A stretch of DNA of 64,000 nucleotides from Planococcus sp. APC 4015 (GCA_030407505.1 JASDDH010000008.1:81665-145664), one strand, 5' to 3'. Positions 17,311 to 25,762 are shown, counted from the first letter of the stretch. Made by a program: numbers and translations. The notes: generated from the letters alone by a model not told the origin.

Positions 17311-18216
17311 TCAGTCGTGCAGCACGGCCTCGTCGAACCGGGCGTAGCCGGGATAGTCGAGCAGGTCGTACAGCTCGTCCTTCGTCTGCATGCCGCTCAT
17401 CGCACTGCTCTGCGAACCCTCGTGGAGGATCGCACGCAGGCCCGCTGCGGCGGCGCCCATCGCCGCGCGCAGAAGTGTCATCGGATACACCGCGAGCTGA
17501 TAGCCGAGATCCCGCGCCTCGTCCTGTGTGAGCGGTTCACGGCCGCCGAACTCGTTGAGGTTGAGCATGAGCGGCACATCGATCGCGGCACGGAACCGCG
17601 CATACTCCTCCGGTGTGCGCAGCGCCTCGGGGAACACCGCGTCCGCTCCGGCCGCGACGAACGCGCGGGCTCGCTCTATCGCCGCATCCAGCCCGACGGA
17701 GGCGCGCGCGTCCGTGCGCGCGATGATGACGAAGTCCTTGCGCCTGCGGCCGGCCACCGCCGCGCGTATGCGCCGCACCGCGATGTCGGCGTCCACGACC
17801 TCGACACCGGCCGAGTGCCCGCAGCGCTTCGGATTGATCTGATCCTCGATGTGACACCCCGCGACGCCGGCGTCCTCGAGGGACTGGATCGTGCGCGCCG
17901 CGTTCGCGGGTTCGCCGAAGCCGGTGTCGGCGTCGACGACGGTGGGGATGCCGACCACGCGGGCGATCTGGTGGGCTCTGGCCGCGACTTCGGTCAGCGT
18001 CGTCAGACCGATGTCGGGCAGTCCCAGGTCGGCGGCGACCATGTGACCCGACACATAGACGCCGGGAGCTCCGGACTGTTCGATGAGACGGGCGCTGAGG
18101 GGGTTGAACGCACCCGGCAGCACGGTCAGACCCCCACCGTCGAGAGCGCGCCGGAGCGATCGGCGCTTGGCCTTGTCGGTGACGTTCGATGCGAGCACGG
18201 CATCCTCATTTCTCAT
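17311..18216 (-). CDS. prpB: Isocitrate lyase/PEP mutase superfamily lyase, methylisocitrate lyase-like
   Basis: A 301-residue TIM-barrel lyase close to the usual length of PrpB. It has the metal-binding DADTGFGEPANAART (about 95-109), HIEDQINPKRCGH with the catalytic KRCGH loop at 130-134, and the IARTDA strand. KRCGH is found in methylisocitrate and isocitrate lyases and in some oxaloacetate or dimethylmalate lyases. 2-Methylisocitrate cleavage to pyruvate and succinate is therefore the default call, but no prpC or prpD is nearby. It is divergent from an IclR regulator across 40 bases, which links it to the catabolic operon on the other side. ATG 18216 was chosen because it starts the family-like region. 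Confidence 0.78.
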   Translation of the reverse strand: MRNEDAVLASNVTDKAKRRSLRRALDGGGLTVLPGAFNPLSARLIEQSGAPGVYVSGHMVAADLGLPDIGLTTLTEVAARAHQIARVVGIPTVVDADTGFGEPANAARTIQSLEDAGVAGCHIEDQINPKRCGHSAGVEVVDADIAVRRIRAAVAGRRRKDFVIIARTDARASVGLDAAIERARAFVAAGADAVFPEALRTPEEYARFRAAIDVPLMLNLNEFGGREPLTQDEARDLGYQLAVYPMTLLRAAMGAAAAGLRAILHEGSQSSAMSGMQTKDELYDLLDYPGYARFDEAVLHD

Positions 18217-18256
18217 ACTGTGCGAATCAGAGTTCGTGCGCTGATAATCTGATCGC
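18217..18256. promoter_or_regulatory. Divergent promoter region between lyase and IclR gene
   Basis: Only 40 bases separate the divergent starts at 18216 and 18257, so both promoters and any IclR operator must overlap here. The segment is AT-richer than its surroundings, but no perfect palindrome was found. Confidence 0.5.
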
Positions 18257-19033
18257 ATGGCTTCTCCCGATGCGACCCTTCCCGCCGGCCGGGTCGCCGG
18301 CGCGGAAAGCGGTCGTCGCCTGCTTTCCGTCCTGCTGTGCTTCACCGCCGACCGCCCCCTGTGGACCGTGCCGGGACTGGCCGGCGACCTCGGCATGAGC
18401 TCGTCGATGGTCTACCGCTACATCGCCCTCCTGCGCGAGGTCGGGCTCGTCGATTCCGCGGGCGGCGGCGAATACCGCATCACCGACCGCGCCGTCTCGC
18501 TGGCGGGTGCGGCGAAGGCGGCCGGCCGGCCGCTCGCCGAAGCCGCTGCCGCCGTGCTGCTGCGGCTGCGCGACGAGATCGACGAGACGGTGCTCGTGGC
18601 CCGACGTGGCGGGTGGCGGGTGTTCACCGTCGACCGTGTCGAATCGCGCAAGCCCGTGCGCCTGCAGTTCGAGCCCGGCCAGGCGATGACGCTGCACACC
18701 GGCTCGCTCGCCCGGGTGCTGCTGGCCGCGATGCCTGCGGCCGAGCGGGATGCCTACATCTCGCAGCTCGATCCCTCGGTGCGCACCAACGGCCATCTCA
18801 CGCCCGACTCGCTCGATGCGGTGCAGCGCGACGGGTGGACCGAGAGCTTCGAAGAGGTCGATGAGGGGATCTGGGGTGTCGCGGCGCCGATCAGGGTCGG
18901 TACCGAGACGCTGGGCGCACTCGGCTGCGCTGCCCCGATCTACCGCAACGACGCCAAGAAGCGCGCCCTGATCCGCGACCTGATCGTCGAGGGCGCCGCC
19001 GACATCTCGCGGGAGCTCGCGAGTCGTCACTGA
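18257..19033 (+). CDS. IclR family transcriptional regulator
   Basis: A 258-residue regulator with a winged helix at about 15-75 (SVLLCFTADRPLWTVPGLAGDLGMSSSMVYRYIALLREVGLVD) and an IclR effector domain (about 85-258; GRPLAEAAAAVLLRLRDEIDETVLV, FEPGQAMTLHTGSLARVLLAAMP, GAAAPI-like segments). IclR proteins sense small organic acids or aromatic-pathway intermediates. It diverges from the lyase gene and overlaps the tail of the hydrolase at the end of the catabolic operon by seven bases (19027-19033), so it may control one or both. Confidence 0.9.
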   Translation: MASPDATLPAGRVAGAESGRRLLSVLLCFTADRPLWTVPGLAGDLGMSSSMVYRYIALLREVGLVDSAGGGEYRITDRAVSLAGAAKAAGRPLAEAAAAVLLRLRDEIDETVLVARRGGWRVFTVDRVESRKPVRLQFEPGQAMTLHTGSLARVLLAAMPAAERDAYISQLDPSVRTNGHLTPDSLDAVQRDGWTESFEEVDEGIWGVAAPIRVGTETLGALGCAAPIYRNDAKKRALIRDLIVEGAADISRELASRH

Positions 19034-19890
19034 CCCGGGCGCGGGTCGACGCCGGTGATGTCTTCGACGAACGCGGCAACCAGGTCGGTCATCTCGGCCT
19101 CGTACCCGTGGTACCAGTGGTCCGATGCGTCGATGCGCGCCGACGACACGTCGGGCGCGATCCGCTCGGCGATCTCCGTCCACAGTCCGTCGCGCGACTC
19201 GGTGCCGCCCCACCCGAAGAGGACGGGCGACGGCAGGGCGTTCACCCGTTCGATCCAGAACTCAGACCCGGGGGTCGCGCTGCGTTCGAGCAGCGATCGC
19301 GCACTGATGGCCCAGTACCACGACGGCAACGCGATCAGCTCGTCCGGACGCCCGGCGGCAACGAGAGCCTGCGCCTTCTCGAGGGCTTCATCGAGCGCGC
19401 CGGGCTCGGGGTACCACCAGTCCAGTGCGACCTTGTTGTCGGTCAGCGGCGACAGCAGGATGCGGCCGACGATGTCGTCGCCGGCAGGGGTGTGGACGCC
19501 GGCGTAGTAGCCCCCCGAGGAGTGCCCCGACATCACGATGCGCGTGAAGCCCTCGGCGCGGAGGAACTCGACCGCCGCACGGATGTCGACCTCGCCGTCG
19601 GCGAGTGACTCGTACATCCCGCCGGCGACGGGCACATCGTCGCGGTCGGTGTTGTAGGCGAGCGCGTGACAGCGCATGTTGAACGCGAAGTGCGCCACTC
19701 CCCGCAGCGCATCGGGCAGCCAGCGGGCTTGGATGTCGAGCATCGTCGCCCCCTTGCCGTGGATGTGCAGCAGCACGACGTCGGACGCGGCGGGCCGCTC
19801 GGCCGCGTACAGCAGGCCGTCGAGGCTCCAGCCGTCGGCCGTGCTGAAGGTGACGGCCTCGACGCTGCGGCGGCGGGTGATCTCGGTCAT
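19027..19890 (-). CDS. Alpha/beta hydrolase
   Basis: A 287-residue alpha/beta-hydrolase starting at ATG 19890 after GAGGAG. The oxyanion segment LLHIHGKGATMLD lies near 40-52; the nucleophile elbow is GHSSGG at about 133, and a late His in DASDHWYHGYE closes the triad. There is no signal peptide. It is the last gene of the 14-gene catabolic operon, 8 bases after an SDR gene. In pyridine catabolic clusters an alpha/beta hydrolase acts as N-formylmaleamate deformylase; a comparable ester or amide cleavage is possible here but is inference only. Confidence 0.82.
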   Translation of the reverse strand: MTEITRRRSVEAVTFSTADGWSLDGLLYAAERPAASDVVLLHIHGKGATMLDIQARWLPDALRGVAHFAFNMRCHALAYNTDRDDVPVAGGMYESLADGEVDIRAAVEFLRAEGFTRIVMSGHSSGGYYAGVHTPAGDDIVGRILLSPLTDNKVALDWWYPEPGALDEALEKAQALVAAGRPDELIALPSWYWAISARSLLERSATPGSEFWIERVNALPSPVLFGWGGTESRDGLWTEIAERIAPDVSSARIDASDHWYHGYEAEMTDLVAAFVEDITGVDPRPGQ

Positions 19891-19898
19891 GGGACTCC

Positions 19899-20600
19899 TC
19901 AGTGCAGGACGGTGCCGCCGTCGACGACGACGGTCTGGCCGGTGATCGCCCGCGCGGCCGGTGACGACAGGAAGCGCACCGTCTCGACGACGTCGGCGAC
20001 GGTCAGGTCGATCGGCAGTGCGCGCGTCGAACGGAACGCCGCGCGCTGCTCGTCCGTCCACACCGCGGCGTTGCGTTCGGTCGTGATCAAGCCCGGGGCC
20101 ACGGCGTTGACCCGCACTCCATCGGGTCCGAGGGCGAGCGCGAGCGATCGCGTCATGCCGATGACGCCCGCCTTGGCCGCGGCGTAGTGGATCATCTGCG
20201 GGTGACCTTTGAGGGCGATGGCAGACGTGAGGTTCACGACCGCCCCACGACGCGCGCGGAGTGCGTCGCGGCATCCCCACACGACGAAGTACCCCGAATC
20301 GAGGTTCACCCTCATCGAGGACGACCAGGCCTCGGGGCTGAGATCGTCGAGGGACATGGTCGGCCACACGCCGACGGCGTTGACCAGCACGTCGACCCCG
20401 CCGATCCCCGTCAGGATCCCGGTCACCGCAGGATCCGACACGTCGGCGATGTGAGCAGTGCCGCCGACCGACGCCGCGACGTCGGTCGCGGCATCCGACC
20501 GGTCCACGACGTGGACGGCGAAGCCGTCGGCGGCGTACGAGACGGCGAGCGCGCGGCCGATCTCTCCGGCCCCGCCGGCGATCACGACGGTCCCGGTCAC
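19899..20600 (-). CDS. SDR family oxidoreductase
   Basis: A 233-residue classical short-chain dehydrogenase/reductase: NAD-binding glycine motif GGAGEIG at 9-15, LVNAVG near 85, catalytic Ser in NLTSA, and YAAAK with the Tyr/Lys pair near 148-152, then VAPGLITTE. It ends with VVDGG and would oxidise or reduce a hydroxyl or carbonyl group. Its ATG overlaps the amidase stop (20597-20600), so the two products are made in step. The substrate is not evident. Confidence 0.88.
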   Translation of the reverse strand: MTGTVVIAGGAGEIGRALAVSYAADGFAVHVVDRSDAATDVAASVGGTAHIADVSDPAVTGILTGIGGVDVLVNAVGVWPTMSLDDLSPEAWSSSMRVNLDSGYFVVWGCRDALRARRGAVVNLTSAIALKGHPQMIHYAAAKAGVIGMTRSLALALGPDGVRVNAVAPGLITTERNAAVWTDEQRAAFRSTRALPIDLTVADVVETVRFLSSPAARAITGQTVVVDGGTVLH

Positions 20601-21223
20601 GCGTGTGCTCCCAGGATGGCGCGGGCGGCGTCGGCGGTGACGACCTCGCCGATCTTCGCCTGGATGTCGAACAGGTTGGCCTCATGCGGCCCCGGCAGAC
20701 GGTCGCCGACGGCATCCGCGACGACGATGGGGATGAACCCGGACTGCATGCAGTCGGTCGCCGTCGCCCGGATGCAGCCGCTCGTCGTCAGTCCCACGAT
20801 CACGACGGTGTCGGCGCGCAGCGCCGCGAGGGTCGCGGCGAGCGAGGTGCCCGCGAATGCGCTGGGATACTGCTTGACGATCTCGATGTCGCCGTCCCCC
20901 GGAGCGAGCCCCTCGATGTAGCCGTCGAACGGGCTGTCGGGCGCGAACCACTTCAGCGCGGGCACTTTGCGCACGAACACGCCGCCGTCCCGCCCGTTCG
21001 CCTCGTGCAGGACTCGCGTGATGATCACGGGCACGCCCGCGGCGTCTGCGGCGGCGCGCATGGCGCGCATGCCCGCGACCGCCTCTTCGACACCCGCGTA
21101 GAGCGGGCACGCCGGATCGGTGTACGCCTCGCAGGGATCGACGATGAGGAGCACGGGATGTGCTCCGGGGGTCAGCCTGCCCTGCAGGCCGGCATCGGCG
21201 TAGTCCGTCGCGTCATCGCTCAT
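20597..21223 (-). CDS. Isochorismatase-fold amidase (N-carbamoylsarcosine/maleamate amidohydrolase-like)
   Basis: A 208-residue cysteine hydrolase with the full triad: Asp29 in IVDPCEAY, Lys117 in IVKQYPSAF, and Cys150 in GLTTSGCIRATATDCMQ, preceded by a cis-peptide-type turn. The N-terminal YADAGLQGRLTPG lead resembles N-carbamoylsarcosine amidohydrolases and NicF maleamate amidohydrolases rather than isochorismatases. It would release ammonia from an amide or carbamoyl group. It overlaps both neighbours by four bases (SDR downstream, Dabb gene upstream). The maleate-isomerase family gene two genes away makes a maleamate-like substrate attractive but unproven. Confidence 0.85.
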   Translation of the reverse strand: MSDDATDYADAGLQGRLTPGAHPVLLIVDPCEAYTDPACPLYAGVEEAVAGMRAMRAAADAAGVPVIITRVLHEANGRDGGVFVRKVPALKWFAPDSPFDGYIEGLAPGDGDIEIVKQYPSAFAGTSLAATLAALRADTVVIVGLTTSGCIRATATDCMQSGFIPIVVADAVGDRLPGPHEANLFDIQAKIGEVVTADAARAILGAHA

Positions 21224-21531
21224 GCAGTCGCCTCGTCGAAGGCATCCACCTGCACGAAGGCCTTCGACGCGAGCACCGGGGCGATGGCCCGGGTCACGAC
21301 CGCCTGGTGGGCGGGATGCGCGCCGTACGCGCGCCAGGCGTCCTGGCTGGCGAAGGTGAGGCGGAACAGCAGGTCGCCGTTGCCCTCCTTCAGACCGAGG
21401 TCGGTGCCGACCTCGACCCGCTCGAGTCCGTCGATCTGCCCGACCAGGCCGAGCAGTCCGTCGGCGATGGCTCGTCGGTCATCGACCGTCGCGGTGTCGG
21501 TCAGGGTGAGCAGTCCGATGTGCATGACCAT
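21220..21531 (-). CDS. Dabb (stress-responsive alpha/beta barrel) domain protein
   Basis: A 103-residue single-domain protein with the dimeric alpha/beta-barrel pattern: an N-terminal strand MVMHIGLLTL, a helix, strand RLTFASQDAWRAY and the HPAHQAVV segment typical of Dabb proteins. Some family members are enzymes or chaperone-like aids for polyketide or aromatic intermediates; others have no known role. ATG 21531 is preferred because AAGGAGG ends seven bases upstream. Its stop overlaps the amidase start, so it is an integral member of the operon. Confidence 0.8.
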   Translation of the reverse strand: MVMHIGLLTLTDTATVDDRRAIADGLLGLVGQIDGLERVEVGTDLGLKEGNGDLLFRLTFASQDAWRAYGAHPAHQAVVTRAIAPVLASKAFVQVDAFDEATA

Positions 21532-21555
21532 GTCATGTCCTCCTTGGTGGGGTTG

Positions 21556-22302
21556 TCAGTGCTCGGAGAAGAGGGAGCCGAAGCCCTCGAGACGGTCGTC
21601 GATGCCGTTCGTCCGATACGCGGCCCACACCGTCGCGGTGTTGATCGCGATGACGGGCTTGCCGAGTTCGATCTCCATCTCGGCGGCGACCTTGGATGCG
21701 GCGAGATTCGTGCCCGCCTGCAGCAGCACATCGACGTCGGGGGCGTCGACGGCCCGGAACGCGGCCTTGATCTCGTCGGGGGTCACGTCGCCGATCGAGG
21801 TCGCGGTCTCGCACTTGAGGCCGTGCACGTCGTGCACCTGGTAGCCGATCTGCTCGAAGAAGTCGCGCACCTGGGCGTCGCCGACCGGCTGGTAGGGGGT
21901 GATGACTCCGATCTTCTTGGCGCCGTACACGTCGAGCGCCATCTTGCAGGCCATCGCACCCGTCGTGACATCGAGTCCGTTCGAGAGCTCCCCCATCCAG
22001 CGGGCGAACTCCTCGGCACCGTCCTTGCCGCCCCAGAATGTCTCGGCGCTCATGCCCATCACGAGCGAGTCGACCTCGGCGGTGACGACGTCGCGCACGG
22101 CCCGGCCGATCTCGGTGCGCAGGTTCTCGAGGAACGAGACGAAGGACGCGTCGTCGTCGAGGACGGGCTGCGGGATGTAGATGCGCCCCGTGTGCCACGA
22201 GACGCCGTCCACCCGCATCCAGTTGAATTCGGCCTCGACCACGGTGTTCGTCGAGGGGAGGATGAGCCCGAACTGGGCTCGGGGCGAAGTGATGCTGGTC
22301 AT
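21556..22302 (-). CDS. Maleate isomerase / arylmalonate decarboxylase family protein lacking the usual Cys pair
   Basis: A 248-residue member of the Asp/Glu racemase-like superfamily. Family marks are FGLILPSTNTVVEAEF at 11-26, VITPYQPVGDAQVRDFF near 133-149, and QAGTNLAASK then IAINTATVWAAYR near 195-230. In characterised maleate isomerases a Cys occupies each of two facing positions (CTS and CTN motifs). Here the first aligns by eye with Met84 in MGMSAETFW and the second with Gly197 in QAGTNL. It may be a divergent isomerase, decarboxylase or lyase. GAGGAG precedes ATG 22302. It sits 13 bases after the FAD monooxygenase gene. Confidence 0.82.
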   Translation of the reverse strand: MTSITSPRAQFGLILPSTNTVVEAEFNWMRVDGVSWHTGRIYIPQPVLDDDASFVSFLENLRTEIGRAVRDVVTAEVDSLVMGMSAETFWGGKDGAEEFARWMGELSNGLDVTTGAMACKMALDVYGAKKIGVITPYQPVGDAQVRDFFEQIGYQVHDVHGLKCETATSIGDVTPDEIKAAFRAVDAPDVDVLLQAGTNLAASKVAAEMEIELGKPVIAINTATVWAAYRTNGIDDRLEGFGSLFSEH

Positions 22303-22315
22303 GGTGCTCCTCGGG

Positions 22316-24130
22316 TCAGGCGGGGGTCGGGGCGAGGGAGAGCGCGATCCCCACCCCCGCGAGGGTGAGACGGCGCAGGCTGGGCAGCGCGGCGTCCGTC
22401 GTGGTGACGACCAGCGGCACGTCGGGGATCGCCCGGTGGATCTCCTGCAGCACCTCGGCGTCGGTCACGTCGACGACGCCGAAGAAGTCGGCGCCCGCCT
22501 CGACGTAGGCGCGACCGCGATCGATGATCTCGGCGTTGTCGCTCGCGCCCGCCGCCGACATCGTCGCGATCAGCAGGACGTCCCGTCGCAGGGCGTGCGC
22601 CGCGGCGATCGCGGCGACGACCTCTGCGGGAGTCGACAGGCGATCGCTGACGTCGAGCGCTGCCAGGTGCGCACGCTCGGCGACGGTGATCGCCGTACGA
22701 GCCTCGGCCGGATCGTCGAGCTGGGCGATCACGGGCGCATCCGAGGTCTGCACGAGGTCGGCGAGTTCATCCGAGTCCCAGGGCACGCGGCCCGCGGGCA
22801 GGTAGGCCACCGCCGAATCGCCGTGTCCGAGCGGAGCCGCGAGCAGCGTGCGCTCACGGATCGCGTCCGACAGCGTCTGGCCGGCCGGCGTGGGAGCCGC
22901 GCCGCGCACGGGGCTGAGCCCGCGCCGCATCCGCCGGCGCGACGTCTCGAACGACGCGATCATCGACGTGCCCCGCAGGTAGGCGCGTGCCCGTTCGGGG
23001 TCAGCGGCGATCTCAGCCATCTCGTTCTTGCGGTCGGCGCGCTCGCGCTCATCGCGCTGGCGCATCTCCTCGTAGTTGCGCTGCGTGTTGCGCTGCACAT
23101 CGACGGCGGCCGCGTCGTAGCGGACCCGCGCGTAGGTCTCGACGGCCCGCCGGGGGTCGCCGCCGTCGAGAGCGAAGGCGATGGCCTCGACGGCGGCGTG
23201 CGCGTCGTGGATGCCGCTGTTCATGCCCATGCCGCCGAGCGGGTTGTTGATGTGCGCCGCATCGCCGGCCAGGAACACCCGGCCCAGGCCGAACGTCGCC
23301 GCGAGCCGCTGGTGCACACGGTAGATCGTGCTGTGGGCGACGGGGTACGGCTCGTCGAGCGCGACGACCCCCTGCAGCCGCTGCTCGATGCGATCCGGAT
23401 GCTGCGCCTGCTCGTCGGACTCGCTCTCGTCGATCGGGAAAAGCACGCGCCAGTGCTGGGGCGTGCGCAGCAGCACTCCCCAGTCGTCGGGGTCGTAGAC
23501 GTAGCTCACGTAGGCGAGGTCGTCGAAGTCCTCGAGGAAGTCGTGGGTCGTGGATGCCACCAGGAACCGCTCGGGGTAGGTGACGCCTTCGAACGCGATG
23601 CCCAGCGACTGGCGCACCGCCGAGCCCGCGCCGTCGGCGGCGATCACCCAGTCGGCGCGGTAGCTCGCTTCGCGGCCGTCTCCGGGCAGGAAGACGTACG
23701 CGCAGTCGCGGCCGATCTCGACGCGCTCGATCGGGGCGCCGAACCGCAAGGTGACGTGCGGCATGGCCTCGAGGTGGCGGCGGATGATGCGGGTGAGCGT
23801 GCCCTGCTCGTTCTGGATGCGGAACGGGAACTCGGTGTCACCGGCCAGCAGCGCCATGTCGAGGTGGGCGATGAGCTCCCGGTTGTGCCCGCGGTACTGG
23901 AATCCCGGTGCCTTGAGCCCGGTCTCCATGAGCTCCTCGACGATGCCGAGCTCGCTGAGGATCTCGAGGCTCGGCGGGTGGAAGGTCGAAGCCCGCGATT
24001 CGGTCGCGAGATCGTCTCCGCCCTCGAGCACGGTGACGGGGTATCCCTTGCGGGCGAGGCTGAGGGCCGCGGTCATGCCGACGGGGCCCATGCCGACCAC
24101 CACGATCGTGGGCTGCTGGTCAACGGTCAT
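22316..24130 (-). CDS. FAD-dependent monooxygenase fused to a degenerate isocitrate-lyase/PEP-mutase-like domain
   Basis: A 604-residue protein. Residues 1-400 are a PheA/TfdB-type FAD monooxygenase: GMGPVG at 13-18, WVIAADGAGSAVR at 161-173, and RVFLAGDAAHINNPLGGMG at 284-302. Such enzymes hydroxylate (or, as MHPC oxygenase does, open) aromatic rings using NAD(P)H and oxygen. The usual thioredoxin-like C-terminus is absent. Residues about 415-604 follow the order of an isocitrate lyase/PEP mutase barrel (SDAIRERTLL, APVIAQLDD, RRDVLLIATMSAAG, AYVEAGADFFGVVDV, VPLVVTT, LTLAGVG), but the metal aspartates and KRCGH-type loop are missing. The start overlaps the SDR gene's 3' end by 11 bases. Confidence 0.85.
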   Translation of the reverse strand: MTVDQQPTIVVVGMGPVGMTAALSLARKGYPVTVLEGGDDLATESRASTFHPPSLEILSELGIVEELMETGLKAPGFQYRGHNRELIAHLDMALLAGDTEFPFRIQNEQGTLTRIIRRHLEAMPHVTLRFGAPIERVEIGRDCAYVFLPGDGREASYRADWVIAADGAGSAVRQSLGIAFEGVTYPERFLVASTTHDFLEDFDDLAYVSYVYDPDDWGVLLRTPQHWRVLFPIDESESDEQAQHPDRIEQRLQGVVALDEPYPVAHSTIYRVHQRLAATFGLGRVFLAGDAAHINNPLGGMGMNSGIHDAHAAVEAIAFALDGGDPRRAVETYARVRYDAAAVDVQRNTQRNYEEMRQRDERERADRKNEMAEIAADPERARAYLRGTSMIASFETSRRRMRRGLSPVRGAAPTPAGQTLSDAIRERTLLAAPLGHGDSAVAYLPAGRVPWDSDELADLVQTSDAPVIAQLDDPAEARTAITVAERAHLAALDVSDRLSTPAEVVAAIAAAHALRRDVLLIATMSAAGASDNAEIIDRGRAYVEAGADFFGVVDVTDAEVLQEIHRAIPDVPLVVTTTDAALPSLRRLTLAGVGIALSLAPTPA

Positions 24131-24968
24131 CTCGGTGATGCCTTTCGGTGTTGCTGTGCGTGTATGCGGGGCGCGAGGCGCCGGGGGTGCGCTCGGTCAC
24201 GATGTCGGCGAACCCGCCGAGCGGCTGGCCCGCGACGGTCAGCTGCCCACCGTCGACGGGCAGCACATGACCGGTGATCATCGACGCGTCGGACGACAGC
24301 AGGAAGGAGATCGCGCGGGCGACTTCATCCGGGTCGCCGAGCGAGCGCTGGGGAACGGGGGCGGTGAGAGCGGCCTCGCCGTGCTTGGCGCGGAGGAACT
24401 CGGTGATCGGCGTGGCGATCAGGCCCGGAGCGACCGCGTTGACACGGATGCCGTAGGGGCCGAGCTCGGTCGCGAGAGCGTGGGTGAGCGCCATGATCGC
24501 GCCCTTGGACGCGTGATAGTGAGCGCCGAGACCGTTGACGTAGCCGAACCCGGCGGTCGACGAGACCGTGACGATCGATCCGCCGCGCCCCGCGTCGATC
24601 AGCCCGCGGGCGACGCTGCGGGCCGTGATCACCGTGCCGAGCACGTTGATGTCGAGCGTCTTCTTCCAGACGTCGATCGTCGATTCGGCGAAGGGCTCCT
24701 TCACCGAGATGCCGGCGCAGGTGACGACTCCGTCGACCCCGTCGGCGACGACGTCGTCGACGGCGATCTCGAGGGCGGAGGCGTCGGACGCGTCAACGAC
24801 CGCCCATGTGCCGCGCACGTCTGCGTCCAGGGCGTGCCACCAGCTCGCGGTCGACAGGTCATCGCTGCTGCGGTCGAGCACCGAGATCCGGGTGCCGTTG
24901 GCGGCGAGGTGCTGCGCGGTCGCCGCGCCGATGCCCGACGCGCCTCCGGTGATGAGGACGTGACTCAC
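24120..24968 (-). CDS. SDR family oxidoreductase (first of two tandem paralogues)
   Basis: A 282-residue classical SDR. It starts at GTG 24968, which overlaps the previous stop (GTGA). Motifs: VLITGGASGIGAA at 4-16, TCAGIS near 90, VSSTAGFGYVNGLGAHYHASKGAI with catalytic Ser, Tyr and Lys near 130-152, and VAPGLIATP. After the usual ending HVLPVDGGQ it has an extra 35-residue tail. It shares closely similar motifs, including GLGA(H/A)YHASK and the VDGGQ/VEGGQ ending, with the next gene, so the pair probably arose by duplication. Substrate unknown; probably an alcohol or dihydrodiol intermediate of the operon's pathway. Confidence 0.88.
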   Translation of the reverse strand: MSHVLITGGASGIGAATAQHLAANGTRISVLDRSSDDLSTASWWHALDADVRGTWAVVDASDASALEIAVDDVVADGVDGVVTCAGISVKEPFAESTIDVWKKTLDINVLGTVITARSVARGLIDAGRGGSIVTVSSTAGFGYVNGLGAHYHASKGAIMALTHALATELGPYGIRVNAVAPGLIATPITEFLRAKHGEAALTAPVPQRSLGDPDEVARAISFLLSSDASMITGHVLPVDGGQLTVAGQPLGGFADIVTERTPGASRPAYTHSNTERHHRDDR

Positions 24969-25762
24969 AGCGCTCCTGACATGCGGGTGTCGATCGAGGG
25001 GACGGGATGCCCGCCCACGGGAGGGACGGCGACCGAGACCTGTCCGCCTTCGACGGGCAGGATGTGCCCGGTGGTGAACGAGGCGGCGGGTGAGAGCAGC
25101 CACTCGACCGCGGCTGCGAGCTCGTCGGGCTCGGCCAGTCGGCCTGCGGGGGCACGGGCGGCGAGACGCGCTTCGCCGAGGTCGTCGCGCTGACCGGCGC
25201 TCATCGGCGTGCGCACGAGTCCGGGGGCGACGCAGTTGACCCGGATGCCGTGGCGCGCGAGGTCGCCGGCCATCGAGCGGGTGAGCCCGACGACGGCCGA
25301 TTTCGAGGCGTGGTAGGCGGCGCCGAGTCCGGCGACGTAGCCGATGCCCGCGGTCGAGGCGAGGGTGACGATGCTGCCGGGACGCCCCTCGGCGACCAGC
25401 AGCCGTGCGACGGCCTGGGCCGCGGCGAGTGTGCCGCACAGGTTCACGGCCATCGTGCGGGCGAAGCCCGTCGGCGTCGCGTCCAGGACGCTGTCGCGAT
25501 CGGCGACGCCGGCGCAGGTGGCGAGGCCGTCGACCGCGGCGACTCGCGACGCCGCGTCGATCGCAGCGCCGACGGCGTCGGCATCCGTCACGTCCACGAT
25601 GTCCCATCGGCCGCGTGCACTCTCGGGGAGTGCTTCCCACCACGGGCACGTCTCGCTCGCCACGCGGTCCAGGACCGAGACGCGCGAACCGTGGCCCGTC
25701 AGGCGGTGCGCCAGGGCTTCTCCGATCCCCGACGCACCACCCGTGATGACGATGTGTGTCAC
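24965..25762 (-). CDS. SDR family oxidoreductase (second of two tandem paralogues)
   Basis: A 265-residue classical SDR that starts at GTG 25762, overlapping the binding-protein stop by four bases. Motifs: IVITGGASGIGEA at 4-16, TCAGVAD near 90, TLASTAGIGYVAGLGAAYHASKSAV near 130-155, VAPGLVRTP, and HILPVEGGQVSV near the end, with a short extra tail. Closely parallels the downstream SDR motif by motif. The two may form a heteromer or act on successive oxidation steps; neither has a recognisable substrate signature. Confidence 0.88.
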   Translation of the reverse strand: MTHIVITGGASGIGEALAHRLTGHGSRVSVLDRVASETCPWWEALPESARGRWDIVDVTDADAVGAAIDAASRVAAVDGLATCAGVADRDSVLDATPTGFARTMAVNLCGTLAAAQAVARLLVAEGRPGSIVTLASTAGIGYVAGLGAAYHASKSAVVGLTRSMAGDLARHGIRVNCVAPGLVRTPMSAGQRDDLGEARLAARAPAGRLAEPDELAAAVEWLLSPAASFTTGHILPVEGGQVSVAVPPVGGHPVPSIDTRMSGAL

